A stretch of DNA of 15,093 nucleotides from the NCBI GenBank assembly GCA_020444775.1, contig JAGRHX010000648.1, positions 1 through 15,093 of the forward strand, written 5' to 3'. The position numbers and the translations under genes are program-made. Below, piece after piece: positions 1 through 6,503 of the stretch (position 1 is its first letter; each line of letters begins with the position of its first letter). Source of the stretch: Gammaproteobacteria bacterium (GTDB taxonomy: Bacteria > Pseudomonadota > Gammaproteobacteria > HK1). A model generated the notes under the pieces. That model ran no database searches and was not told where the DNA came from. It saw only the letters and a list, made by a program, of their open reading frames with translations.

Positions 1-1
1 C

Positions 2-985
2 ACCGGCGAGATCCTCGACCGCGCCGAGCGCGCGATGCGCGCCGCGATCACCGAGGTGCCCGACGGCACCTACGAGTACGCGATCGAGACCGATGGTGCC
101 GACGAGCCCTATCGCTTCGCACTCGCGCTGACCGTCGACGGCGACCGCATCCACGCCGACTTCACCGGCACCTCGCCGACCCAGCCGCGCGCGATCAACT
201 GCGTGATGGCGTACACCTACGCGATGACCGCCTACGCCATCAAGTGCACGCTGCTTCCCGACCTGCCGAACAACGACGGCATGTTCCGCCCGATCACGGT
301 CCACGCACCGCCCGACACGCTGGTCAATCCGAGCTATCCGGCGGCAGTGGTCGCGCGCTCGAACACGGGTCACTACGTGCCGGTGTGCGTGTTCGGTGCG
401 CTGGCCCGGGTGCTCCCCGAGCGGGTGATGGCCGGGGCCGGCTCGCCGCTGTGGGTGTTCACGGTGACCGGGCTCGACGACAGCGGCAAGCCGTTCGCCA
501 ACGTGCTGTTCTTCAACGGCGGCATGGGCGCGGCGCACGGCGCCGATGGCGAGAGCTGTCTGTCCTGGCCGAGCAACATCTCCTCCACCCCGGTGGAGAT
601 CGCCGAGCGCAACGGGCCATTGCTATGCCTGTACAAGCGATTGCAGCCGGGCTCTGGTGGTGACGGCCAATGGCGTGGCGGGCTCGGTCAGGAAATGCTC
701 TTCGAATGCACCGCAGAGCGCTCGGTGACCGCGCTGTTCATGGCCGAGCGTACCCGCTTCGCCGCGCCGGGTCTGCTCGGCGGCGGCGATGGTGAGACCG
801 GCACCATCGAGATCAATGGTGAGGTCATCGACCATCGACGCCAGCACGTCCTGCACAAGGGCGATCGGGTGCTGATACGCACCCCCGGCGGCGGTGGCTA
901 CGGATCGCCGGTCCGCCGCGATCCGGGCGCTCAGCGGCTGGACCGTGCGCTGGGTCTGATCGAGGAGACCACGAACGATGCGTGA
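2..985 (+). CDS. hyuB: Hydantoinase B / oxoprolinase family protein, 3' part (start outside window)
   Basis: The reading frame is open from the first complete codon (position 2) and gives about 327 C-terminal residues of a protein whose family is usually 500-600 residues, so the N-terminal part lies left of the window. HyuB proteins are the B subunit of ATP-dependent (N-methyl)hydantoinases, 5-oxoprolinases and acetone carboxylase relatives, cytoplasmic enzymes acting with an HyuA ATPase subunit. Recognisable family segments are ARSNTGHYVP (around 350-385), FNGGMGAAHGADG (around 510-550), the WPSNISSTPVEIAE stretch, and the glycine-rich end GGGGYGSP. The stop overlaps the start of the next gene by 8 bp, indicating co-transcription with the amidohydrolase. 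The family call is firm; the substrate cannot be read, and hyuA would be expected upstream, outside the window. Confidence 0.88.
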   Translation, partial: TGEILDRAERAMRAAITEVPDGTYEYAIETDGADEPYRFALALTVDGDRIHADFTGTSPTQPRAINCVMAYTYAMTAYAIKCTLLPDLPNNDGMFRPITVHAPPDTLVNPSYPAAVVARSNTGHYVPVCVFGALARVLPERVMAGAGSPLWVFTVTGLDDSGKPFANVLFFNGGMGAAHGADGESCLSWPSNISSTPVEIAERNGPLLCLYKRLQPGSGGDGQWRGGLGQEMLFECTAERSVTALFMAERTRFAAPGLLGGGDGETGTIEINGEVIDHRRQHVLHKGDRVLIRTPGGGGYGSPVRRDPGAQRLDRALGLIEETTNDA

Positions 986-1865
986 GCTGCCAAAGATCGA
1001 TGCCCACCATCACCTGTGGAACCTGGACGAGAATCCGTACCCGTGGCTGCAGGGGCCGGACAAGCGCCGGTCCTATGGCGATTTGACGCCGATCTGTCGC
1101 AACTATCTGGTCGAGGACTACCTGGCCGATTCGAGTCCACACCATGTGGTCAAATCGGTGCACGTGCAGGCCAACTGGGCCGCCGACGATCCAGTTGCCG
1201 AGAGCGCCTGGCTGCAGCGGGTGAGCGACGAGCACGGCTTTCCACACGCGATCGTCGGCTACGCCGATCTGACATCGGATGATCTGGTCCAGATCCTGGA
1301 GGCGCACCGCGCATTCCCCGGTTTCAGAGGGATCCGGCATGCTATCGGTCATACCGACGATCCGCACTGTCGCCGACCGAGCATCAGCGAGCATCCGAAC
1401 TGGGCGAGGGGCTATGCGGCGCTGGCACGCTTCGAGCTCAGTTTCGATCTGCAGACCTATCCGCCGCAGATGGCGAGCGCGCTGAAGATCGCGGCGCGCC
1501 ACGATCGGGTGCCGTTCGCCATCTGCCACATGGGTTTTCCCCATGACCAGAGCCGCGACGGGCGTGCCCTGTGGCGACGCGGGCTGCGCAAGGCCGCCGA
1601 GCTGCCGCTTGCGCATATCAAGCTGTCCGGACCCTGCATGGTCAAGCCGGACTGGACGGTCGAGGGCTTCGCAGACTTCGTCCACGAGTGCATCGATACA
1701 TTCGGCCCGCAGCGCTGCATGTTCGCCAGCAATGTGCCGCCGGATCTGCTGGCGCGCAGCTTCGACGGAATCTACGAAGCCTTTTACGAGTGGGCCTCGC
1801 GCTATTCCGAGGACGAGCGGCGCGAAATGTTTCACGACTGCGCCGCGCGTTTTTATCGTATCTGA
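978..1865 (+). CDS. Amidohydrolase family 2 (COG3618, TIM-barrel metal-dependent hydrolase)
   Basis: This 295-residue protein has the usual length for COG3618 lactonase/amidohydrolase-like enzymes. The N-terminal metal-binding HxH motif is in DAHHHLW (residues 8-14, H10 and H12). A second conserved histidine is H184 in FAICHMGFPHD, KLSG lies at 215-218, and the C-terminal active-site loop is CMFASNVPPD (247-256). At that loop the classical SDWP aspartate is Asn252, as in the SNFP-type members of this family. The start ATG is preceded by GAGGAG at 962-967, ten bases upstream, and overlaps the HyuB stop by 8 bp. The pairing suggests hydrolysis of a cyclic amide or lactone made or used by the HyuB enzyme; that is inference. 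The gene ends convergent to the CoA transferase. Confidence 0.87.
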   Translation: MRELPKIDAHHHLWNLDENPYPWLQGPDKRRSYGDLTPICRNYLVEDYLADSSPHHVVKSVHVQANWAADDPVAESAWLQRVSDEHGFPHAIVGYADLTSDDLVQILEAHRAFPGFRGIRHAIGHTDDPHCRRPSISEHPNWARGYAALARFELSFDLQTYPPQMASALKIAARHDRVPFAICHMGFPHDQSRDGRALWRRGLRKAAELPLAHIKLSGPCMVKPDWTVEGFADFVHECIDTFGPQRCMFASNVPPDLLARSFDGIYEAFYEWASRYSEDERREMFHDCAARFYRI

Positions 1866-1901
1866 CAGTGGCGTAGCTGATGGTGGCGTGTCTGACAGTG
1901 G
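1861..1901 (+). repeat. Short direct repeat TCTGACAGTGG at the amidohydrolase stop
   Basis: TCTGACAGTGG occurs at 1861-1871, where it contains the amidohydrolase TGA, and again at 1891-1901, exactly 30 bp later. The DNA between and after the copies diverges. It could be the trace of a small duplication of the gene end. The 98-bp convergent gap to 1963 shows no T-tract terminator. Confidence 0.45.
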
Positions 1902-1963
1902 TGCTCGGCGTCGGGTCGCCGCCGGCGTGCAGACCGGCTGCGTCCCGGGCAGCGGCGCGTCAC

Positions 1964-3190
1964 TCAGATGACGTCCTTGTCGCGTAGCGCCACGAGCTGC
2001 GCCTCGCTCAGCCCGAGCTCGCCGCAGAAGATGGCCTCGTTGCTACTGCCCTTGGCGGGACCGGCGAAGCGCACCCGGCCGGGTGTCTCGGACAGGAACG
2101 GAAAGGCGTTGGACATACGAATCGTGCCGAGCTCCTCGTCCTCGACCTCGATGATGTCCTGACGCGCCTGATACTGGGGGTCGTCGAATATCTGCGCGAT
2201 GTCGTAGGCCGGGCCGATTGCCGCCTCGGCCTTCTCGAACGCCTCGAGCACCTCTTGCAGTGGGCGCTGTGCGATCCAGCCGCCGACCAGCGCGTCGACC
2301 TCGTCTATATGTTCGACGCGGCTCTGTGGCGTCTGGAAGCGCGGGTCGCTGGCCGCTTCCGGGCCGCCGCACAAGGTCAACACGCGGGTCACGATGGCCG
2401 GCGCGTTGGTCGAGATCGCCACATAGTGGCCGTCTTGGGTCCGGTAGGTGTTGCGTGGCGCATTGTTCTTGGAGCGGTTGCCGGTGCGTCGCTGGACTAC
2501 GCCGAGCTGGTCGTACTGCAGCGGTTGTGGACCGAGGATCTGGAAGATCGGCTCGTACAGGCTGAGATCGATGTACTGGCCCTTGCCGCCGCGGGCGTCG
2601 CGATGATAGAGCGCGAACATCAGGGCGAACGTGCCATAGCTGGCCGCTATGCCGTCTGCCAGGCCGAAGTTGGGCAGGGTGGGCGGACCGTTCTCGTCAC
2701 CGGTGATGTTGGCGAAGCCGCTGAACGCCTCGGCGATGGTGCCGAAGCCGGCACGATTTCGATATGGACCGGTCTGGCCGAAGCCAGTTACCCGCACCAT
2801 CACCAGCTTTTCGTTGAGCGCGTGGACGCGTTCCCAACCGATGCCCCAGCGTTCCAGGGTGCCGGTGCGGAAGTTCTCGACCACCACGTCGGCCTGCTCG
2901 GCGAGTCGCAGGAACAGCGCCTGTCCCTCGGGCTTGCTGAGATTCAGGGTGATACAGCGCTTGTTTCGATTCGCCATCTTCCACCACAGCCCGACCCCGT
3001 CCTTGAGATAGCCCGTGGTCCGAAGTGGATCACCGCGCGGATGCTCGATCTTGATCACCTCGGCGCCGAAATCGGCCAGCAACATGGCCAGATGCGGGCC
3101 CGCGATCACGGTGGACAGGTCCAGAACCCGCAAGCCATGCAGCGGGCCGTTGGACTCCGTTGTAGATGGGTCCTGGTTCGAGTTTGGCAT
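1964..3190 (-). CDS. Family III CoA transferase (CaiB/BaiF)
   Basis: This 408-residue protein is the standard length for CaiB/BaiF-type CoA transferases, cytoplasmic dimers that move CoA between carboxylic acids through an aspartyl-CoA mixed anhydride. The N-terminal signature GLRVLDLSTVIAGPHLAMLL starts at residue 19, FGAEVIKIEHPRGDP follows at 41-55, ENFRTGTLERWGIG is at 105-118, and the catalytic Asp is expected to be D179 in FGLADGIAASYG. GGKGQYIDLSLYE (201-213) is also typical. The start ATG has AGGAGA ten bases upstream on the minus strand (plus positions 3201-3206). It lies 82 bp downstream of the TauE gene on the same strand, so the two are probably co-transcribed. The acid substrate (formyl-, carnitinyl-, succinyl- or other CoA) cannot be told from the sequence. 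Confidence 0.93.
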   Translation of the reverse strand: MPNSNQDPSTTESNGPLHGLRVLDLSTVIAGPHLAMLLADFGAEVIKIEHPRGDPLRTTGYLKDGVGLWWKMANRNKRCITLNLSKPEGQALFLRLAEQADVVVENFRTGTLERWGIGWERVHALNEKLVMVRVTGFGQTGPYRNRAGFGTIAEAFSGFANITGDENGPPTLPNFGLADGIAASYGTFALMFALYHRDARGGKGQYIDLSLYEPIFQILGPQPLQYDQLGVVQRRTGNRSKNNAPRNTYRTQDGHYVAISTNAPAIVTRVLTLCGGPEAASDPRFQTPQSRVEHIDEVDALVGGWIAQRPLQEVLEAFEKAEAAIGPAYDIAQIFDDPQYQARQDIIEVEDEELGTIRMSNAFPFLSETPGRVRFAGPAKGSSNEAIFCGELGLSEAQLVALRDKDVI

Positions 3191-3272
3191 ATGCGGAGTA
3201 TCTCCTGGGCCGATTGAATGATTGGAGCCGGGACGGGCCAGACCACTCTCGCGGGGTGGGTCCGGCCAGGCC

Positions 3273-4097
3273 TCAGGTGGTCAGGCCCCGGTGTATGAAC
3301 GAGGCACCGGCCAGCACGATCAGACCCTCGACAAGTATGGTGTGGAGCCGAATCGATGTGCGCTCGATGATCCAGCGGGCGAGATAGACGCCCGGCACCG
3401 AGCACAGGCCAACCAGCAGACCGACGGTGACCAGGCGCGTGTCCAGCCGGTCGAGGGTGCCGAAGGTGCCGGCCTTGGCGATCAGCACCGTGAGACCGAT
3501 TACGGCATCGGTGCCGACCAGCATCTGTCCGCTCAAGCCCATGCCGAGCAGCGCCGGGATGATGATGGCACCGGCGCCGATGGTGGTGCCTGTGATGAAT
3601 CCGAACAGGGCTCCGACGCCCATCAGACCGCGTTCGCTCAGTTGCCATTGGCGTCTGGACAGCACGCGGCGCAACGGTGTGAAAACGATCAGGAACACCC
3701 CCATGACTACGGCGACGATGTTGGCCGGCAGATTCACGTAGAGCAACGAGCCGAGCACGGCGAAGGGCGTGGCTGAGAGCAAAACCACCAGTGCCGGCCG
3801 CCAGACCACGTGCTGGCGGAACACCCAGACCCGGGCGATGTGGTTGATCAGCATGGCGATGGTGATGGTCGGCACCAGTGGCTCGATGCCGACGATCGGA
3901 GTCACCGCGATTGCGACCAGCACACCACCACCCATGCCACTCAGACCGGACACCAAGGATCCCAGCGCGGTCGCCAGCACCACGTATAGAAGCTCGAAGG
4001 CGCTGAGGGCGGACAAGGCTGTGAACAGATCGTCGAGCAAGGTCGGGAACCCCGAGTTGAAGGCGCTGAGTGCCTGCCGGCACTCGAGGCGGTGCAT
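3273..4097 (-). CDS. TauE/SafE (DUF81) family membrane permease
   Basis: From the ATG at 4097 the protein has 274 residues with about eight hydrophobic segments (approximately 35-66, 70-91, 101-121, 125-145, 158-187, 191-208, 222-241, 252-268). The two family glycine signatures, GLSGMGGG (51-58) and GTTIGAGAIIIPALLG (170-185), sit in the first and second halves as expected for the internal duplication of the family. TauE/SafE proteins are inner-membrane exporters or importers of sulfite, sulfoacetate or other small organic anions. The frame stays open upstream to 4415 but that part is Arg/Pro/Ser-rich, lacks family similarity and would overlap the divergent flavin reductase, so it is excluded. 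No strong ribosome site precedes 4097; a TTG about 19 codons further in is an alternative. It leads the CoA transferase on the minus strand, which suggests transport of an acid that is then activated (inference). Confidence 0.85.
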   Translation of the reverse strand: MHRLECRQALSAFNSGFPTLLDDLFTALSALSAFELLYVVLATALGSLVSGLSGMGGGVLVAIAVTPIVGIEPLVPTITIAMLINHIARVWVFRQHVVWRPALVVLLSATPFAVLGSLLYVNLPANIVAVVMGVFLIVFTPLRRVLSRRQWQLSERGLMGVGALFGFITGTTIGAGAIIIPALLGMGLSGQMLVGTDAVIGLTVLIAKAGTFGTLDRLDTRLVTVGLLVGLCSVPGVYLARWIIERTSIRLHTILVEGLIVLAGASFIHRGLTT

Positions 4098-4247
4098 CGA
4101 AGCCGAGGCGCAGGTGCGGCAGTCTAGCGTGGAATCCGGTGCGACTGACCGGGGCCGTCGATTGCGTGCGGTTGCCGCGTGGACGAGCGTGCATCGTGGT
4201 CCGTGCGATCGGTGCGGCATCCGGGATAGAATCGGGACAATCGACGT

Positions 4248-4276
4248 GTCACGTTGTTGGTTGCCAGTAGCGTGAC
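4248..4276. promoter_or_regulatory. Inverted repeat in the divergent TauE / flavin reductase gap
   Basis: GTCACG (4248-4253) and its complement CGTGAC (4271-4276) are separated by 17 bases within the 227-bp divergent region 4098-4324. The position, about 50 bp before the chosen flavin reductase start, fits an operator. No consensus -35/-10 pair was found. A 6-bp arm can arise by chance, so support is weak. Confidence 0.22.
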
Positions 4277-4324
4277 GTGGATATCCACCCGTTCGAGGAC
4301 CGCGCGGCGGTTGTCCGGAGAGCC

Positions 4325-4834
4325 ATGGCCGAAAATACCGAGGAGACCGCGCTGGTTCGAGCAGCGTTTCTGGATGCGATGAGTCGTCTGGCCGCCGGGG
4401 TGACGGTGGTGGCAACCGACGGGCCGGGAGGCCTGACCGGCCAGACGGTGAGCGCCTTCACATCGATTTCCGCGGATCCGCCGACCGTGCTGGTGTGTTT
4501 GAACCACGACAGCTCGGGCTGCGCGGCGGTCACCGAGAATGGCTGCTTTTCCGTCAACGTGCTGGGCAGCGCGCATACAGAGTTGTCCAACGCATTCGCG
4601 GGCCGCACCGACGAGGACGGTGCCGAGCGCTTCAAGTACGGGGATTGGCACACGGGCGCCTCGGGCGCACCGGTCCTGGACTCGGCCATCGCAGTGCTCG
4701 AATGCAAGGTCAGCGCCTACCATGACGTTGCCACACATCGGGTCTTCATCGGCACGGTGACGGCCGCCACCTCCGGCGATGGTGCACCGCTCATCTACGC
4801 GCAACGCAGCTACTCGATTCCGCAGCCCATTTGA
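4325..4834 (+). CDS. Flavin reductase-like, FMN-binding split-barrel protein
   Basis: From the ATG at 4325 the protein is 169 residues, the usual size of the reductase component of two-component flavin monooxygenases, which supplies FMNH2 or FADH2 using NAD(P)H in the cytoplasm. The family core is visible: LAAGVTVVAT (22-31), GLTGQTVSAFTSISADPP (36-53, FMN binding), VLVCLN, NGCFSVNVL (72-80), the W108-H109 pair, and THRVFIGTV (137-145). The frame also opens at a GTG at 4277, but that start has no ribosome site, while 4325 has GGAGAG just upstream (4317-4322). No monooxygenase partner is present in the window, so its partner must be elsewhere, or it acts alone. It is divergent from the permease and convergent to the dehydrogenase. 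Confidence 0.9.
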   Translation: MAENTEETALVRAAFLDAMSRLAAGVTVVATDGPGGLTGQTVSAFTSISADPPTVLVCLNHDSSGCAAVTENGCFSVNVLGSAHTELSNAFAGRTDEDGAERFKYGDWHTGASGAPVLDSAIAVLECKVSAYHDVATHRVFIGTVTAATSGDGAPLIYAQRSYSIPQPI

Positions 4835-4856
4835 TCGGCCGGCCGCGCCAGGCTGA

Positions 4857-4894
4857 TTCCCTGGAGTAGTTCCCTGGGGTAATTCACCGGGGTG
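4857..4894. repeat. Degenerate 13-bp tandem repeat, about three units
   Basis: Downstream of the flavin reductase the sequence reads TTCCCTGGAGTA (4857-4868), TTCCCTGGGGTA (4870-4881) and TTCACCGGGGTG (4883-4894), each separated by one base, giving a 13-bp period with decreasing identity. It lies in the convergent gap 4835-5003. No function is evident. Confidence 0.5.
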
Positions 4895-4923
4895 GTCCCC
4901 GAACCGGCGTCCTTGTCGTGATG

Positions 4924-4950
4924 CTTCCGCCGTCCGTGCGTGGGCGGAAG
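4924..4950. terminator. Perfect 8-bp hairpin between convergent genes
   Basis: CTTCCGCC (4924-4931) and GGCGGAAG (4943-4950) form a perfect stem with an 11-nt loop, in the gap between the stops of the flavin reductase (4834) and the dehydrogenase (5004). The position suits a bidirectional terminator or a transcript-stabilising hairpin, but neither side has a T-tract, so an intrinsic terminator is only a possibility. The same two arms recur in the opposite order at 7358-7380. Confidence 0.4.
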
Positions 4951-5003
4951 GGTCGAGTCCGGCGCGCGGCGCCAGCACCGCACGGTGGCGACCGTTGGGA
5001 CGC

Positions 5004-5885
5004 TCAGAGGTCCTGCTCGTAGCGTTTGTCGCGCACGTACGGATAGATGTCGGTGATGTCGCCGTCCGGCAATGCCGCCTCCAGCCGTTGCCAGAGACCG
5101 ATGATGCCGGGGCTCAGCGGTCGCGCGGCGTCGCTGTACTCAAGCGCCTCCTGATACAGACGCAGATCCTTGTTGATCTGGTTGACCCTGAAGCCCGCGT
5201 CGTAGGTCTCGGTCAGCACGCGTTGCGGGAACTTCTCCGCGGTCGCGGTGTTCTGGCCGCTCGACACGTTGACCACGTCGAGGATGGTCTTCATGTCCAG
5301 GCCCATGCGCACGCCGAATGCAACCGCCTCGGCGGTTGCCGCCATCGCGGTGCCGGACAGAAAGTTGTTGAGCACCTTCAGGGTCTGGGCCTGCCCGGGC
5401 TTGTCGCCGATGTGGAACACGTGCTTGCCGAAGTCGAGCATCACCGGTTTCAGGCGTTCGATGGTTTGTGCCCGCCCTGCGCACATCACCGCGATGCTGC
5501 CACGCTGGGCGCCGATCGTACCGCCCGAGACCGGCGAGTCCACGTACTCGAGACCGTGCGACTCGCAGATTCCGGCAACCTTCTGTGCCCATTCGATGCC
5601 GATGGTGGAGGTGTCGACGATGATGCGCGCCCGGCGTTGCGGGGCGCGGCCGATCTCCTCGACCACGTCGGCGACGATCGGCCCATGTGGGAGGCTGAGA
5701 AAGATCACCTCGCTGCTCTGTGCCACCTGGGTATTGGATGCCGCGACCGTGGCAGCGGCGGGCGCGCGGCCCTGGGTGCCGGCCTTGTCGTGCACGACCA
5801 GCGCGTGCCCGGCTTTGCTCAGGTTGTTGGCCATGGGGCCGCCCATGTTGCCCAGTCCGATGAAGCCGTATGGCGCGTCGCTCAC
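5004..5885 (-). CDS. 3-hydroxyisobutyrate dehydrogenase family NAD(P)-dependent reductase
   Basis: This 293-residue protein matches the beta-hydroxyacid dehydrogenase family (3-hydroxyisobutyrate dehydrogenase, tartronate semialdehyde reductase, GLYR1-like). The Rossmann motif FIGLGNMGGPMANNL spans 8-22, with D33 at the end of the second strand, which favours NAD over NADP (inference). DTSTI (91-95), the substrate-binding segment VDSPVSGGTIGAQRG (115-129) and the catalytic lysine K170 in LKVLNNFLSG are all present, so the enzyme looks intact. The start is a GTG preceded by AGGGGA with nine to ten bases of spacing, and a TATAAT lies 53 bp upstream. It appears to be a single-gene unit. The true substrate is uncertain; valine catabolism is only one option and no other valine-pathway gene is seen here. 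Confidence 0.92.
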   Translation of the reverse strand: MSDAPYGFIGLGNMGGPMANNLSKAGHALVVHDKAGTQGRAPAAATVAASNTQVAQSSEVIFLSLPHGPIVADVVEEIGRAPQRRARIIVDTSTIGIEWAQKVAGICESHGLEYVDSPVSGGTIGAQRGSIAVMCAGRAQTIERLKPVMLDFGKHVFHIGDKPGQAQTLKVLNNFLSGTAMAATAEAVAFGVRMGLDMKTILDVVNVSSGQNTATAEKFPQRVLTETYDAGFRVNQINKDLRLYQEALEYSDAARPLSPGIIGLWQRLEAALPDGDITDIYPYVRDKRYEQDL

Positions 5886-5937
5886 GTCTCGATTCCCCTG
5901 CTGGTAGCTTCAGTCTCGTTCATTCGATGCGGCCGCG

Positions 5938-5943
5938 ATTATA
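5938..5943 (-). promoter_or_regulatory. Perfect -10 hexamer TATAAT upstream of the dehydrogenase
   Basis: The minus strand carries an exact TATAAT, an unusual AT-rich match in this GC-rich DNA. Transcription from it would begin near 5931 and give a leader of about 45 nt before the GTG at 5885. At 16-18 bp upstream the hexamer resembles the TTGACA consensus poorly, so either an activator helps or the match is accidental. Confidence 0.42.
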
Positions 5944-6310
5944 GGCGGGTGAGGCGTGCGGCACAGCCGTGCGACGACATCTGTCTCTGGGGCCGGTCTC
6001 TCGGTGAGTCGCCGGGCAGCGGGACGGTCACGCGGCCCGACCCGGCGCGACAGGCGGAGGACGTCGACTCCGCCACGACCCTCCCACCCCGCTATTGGTG
6101 GTGGGCGACGACACGTAATCGCCCGGCGAGGGCCGATCGCGGCAAAGCGAAGTAGAATCAATCAAACCGGACCGTAATCCGTTCATACCCAAGAAAGGCC
6201 CTGGCAGCGCTGGATTTTGTGCAGCATCCATAAGAGAATCCTGGAAACGGGGTCCGGTGCGCCGCTGTCACCGCGCCATGCCACGCGAAAGCGCACATGC
6301 GGTCGCCTTT
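5944..6310. other. Non-coding stretch upstream of the 12-bp repeat
   Basis: This part of the divergent gap between the dehydrogenase and olsB shows no open frame with recognisable protein features. It includes a local AT-richer patch around 6148-6240 with a -10-like TAGAAT at 6153-6158 but no convincing -35 box, and a small CCCACC/GGTGGG inverted repeat (6083-6088 and 6100-6105). The olsB promoter is probably here but cannot be placed. Confidence 0.4.
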
Positions 6311-6432
6311 TCGATGGCCAGATCGACATGGCCAAATCGATAGCCAGATCGACGGCCAGATCGATGGTCGATTCGATGGTCAATCCGATGTCGAGATCGA
6401 TGATCACATCGTTGGTCATATCGATGACCAGA
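6311..6432. repeat. Degenerate 12-bp tandem repeat (minisatellite), about ten units
   Basis: Consecutive units begin at 6311, 6323, 6337, 6349, 6361, 6373, 6385, 6397, 6409 and 6421. The consensus is TCGATGGYCAGA; the second unit carries a 2-bp insertion and the later units drift most. Each full unit contains the self-complementary words TCGA and TGGCCA, so both strands look alike. Because 12 is divisible by 3, no frame is shifted inside the array: the frame of the downstream olsB reads a QIDG-like tetrapeptide repeat, another plus frame reads ARSM/VDSM-like repeats, and the minus strand reads an IDLA-like repeat. It ends 72 bp before the chosen olsB start. Confidence 0.85.
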
Positions 6433-6503
6433 CCGACCCGCTACGCAGGCGTGGCAGCGACCGGGTGAGGCACGCCGGCCGGAGCGCTGGCAAGCAGCTG
6501 CCA

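Noticed and set aside
825..1835. Minus-strand open frame of 336 codons across HyuB and the amidohydrolase
   Set aside because: Shadow of two clear plus-strand genes; no recognisable motifs.
2255..3217. Plus-strand open frame of 320 codons opposite the CoA transferase
   Set aside because: Antisense shadow; the minus-strand protein carries all CaiB motifs.
3106..4194. Minus-strand 362-codon frame overlapping the permease in another frame
   Set aside because: Arg/His/Gly-rich sequence without membrane segments; the adjacent frame encodes a proper TauE protein.
4098..4415. Upstream extension of the permease frame by 106 codons
   Set aside because: Unlike TauE proteins, not hydrophobic, and overlaps the well supported flavin reductase start.
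4995..6155. Long plus-strand open frame of 386 codons covering the dehydrogenase
   Set aside because: It is antisense to an enzyme with complete family motifs, is rich in Arg, His, Val and Asp without domain features, and reflects GC-rich codon bias.
6183..6419. Minus-strand small ORF with an IDLA-like tetrapeptide repeat
   Set aside because: The repeat comes from the 12-bp DNA array, which is open in many frames. The rest of the ORF shows no signal peptide or ribosome site, so coding is not supported.
6311..6432. CRISPR array
   Set aside because: Units are directly adjacent 12-mers with no 30-bp spacers and no cas genes nearby.
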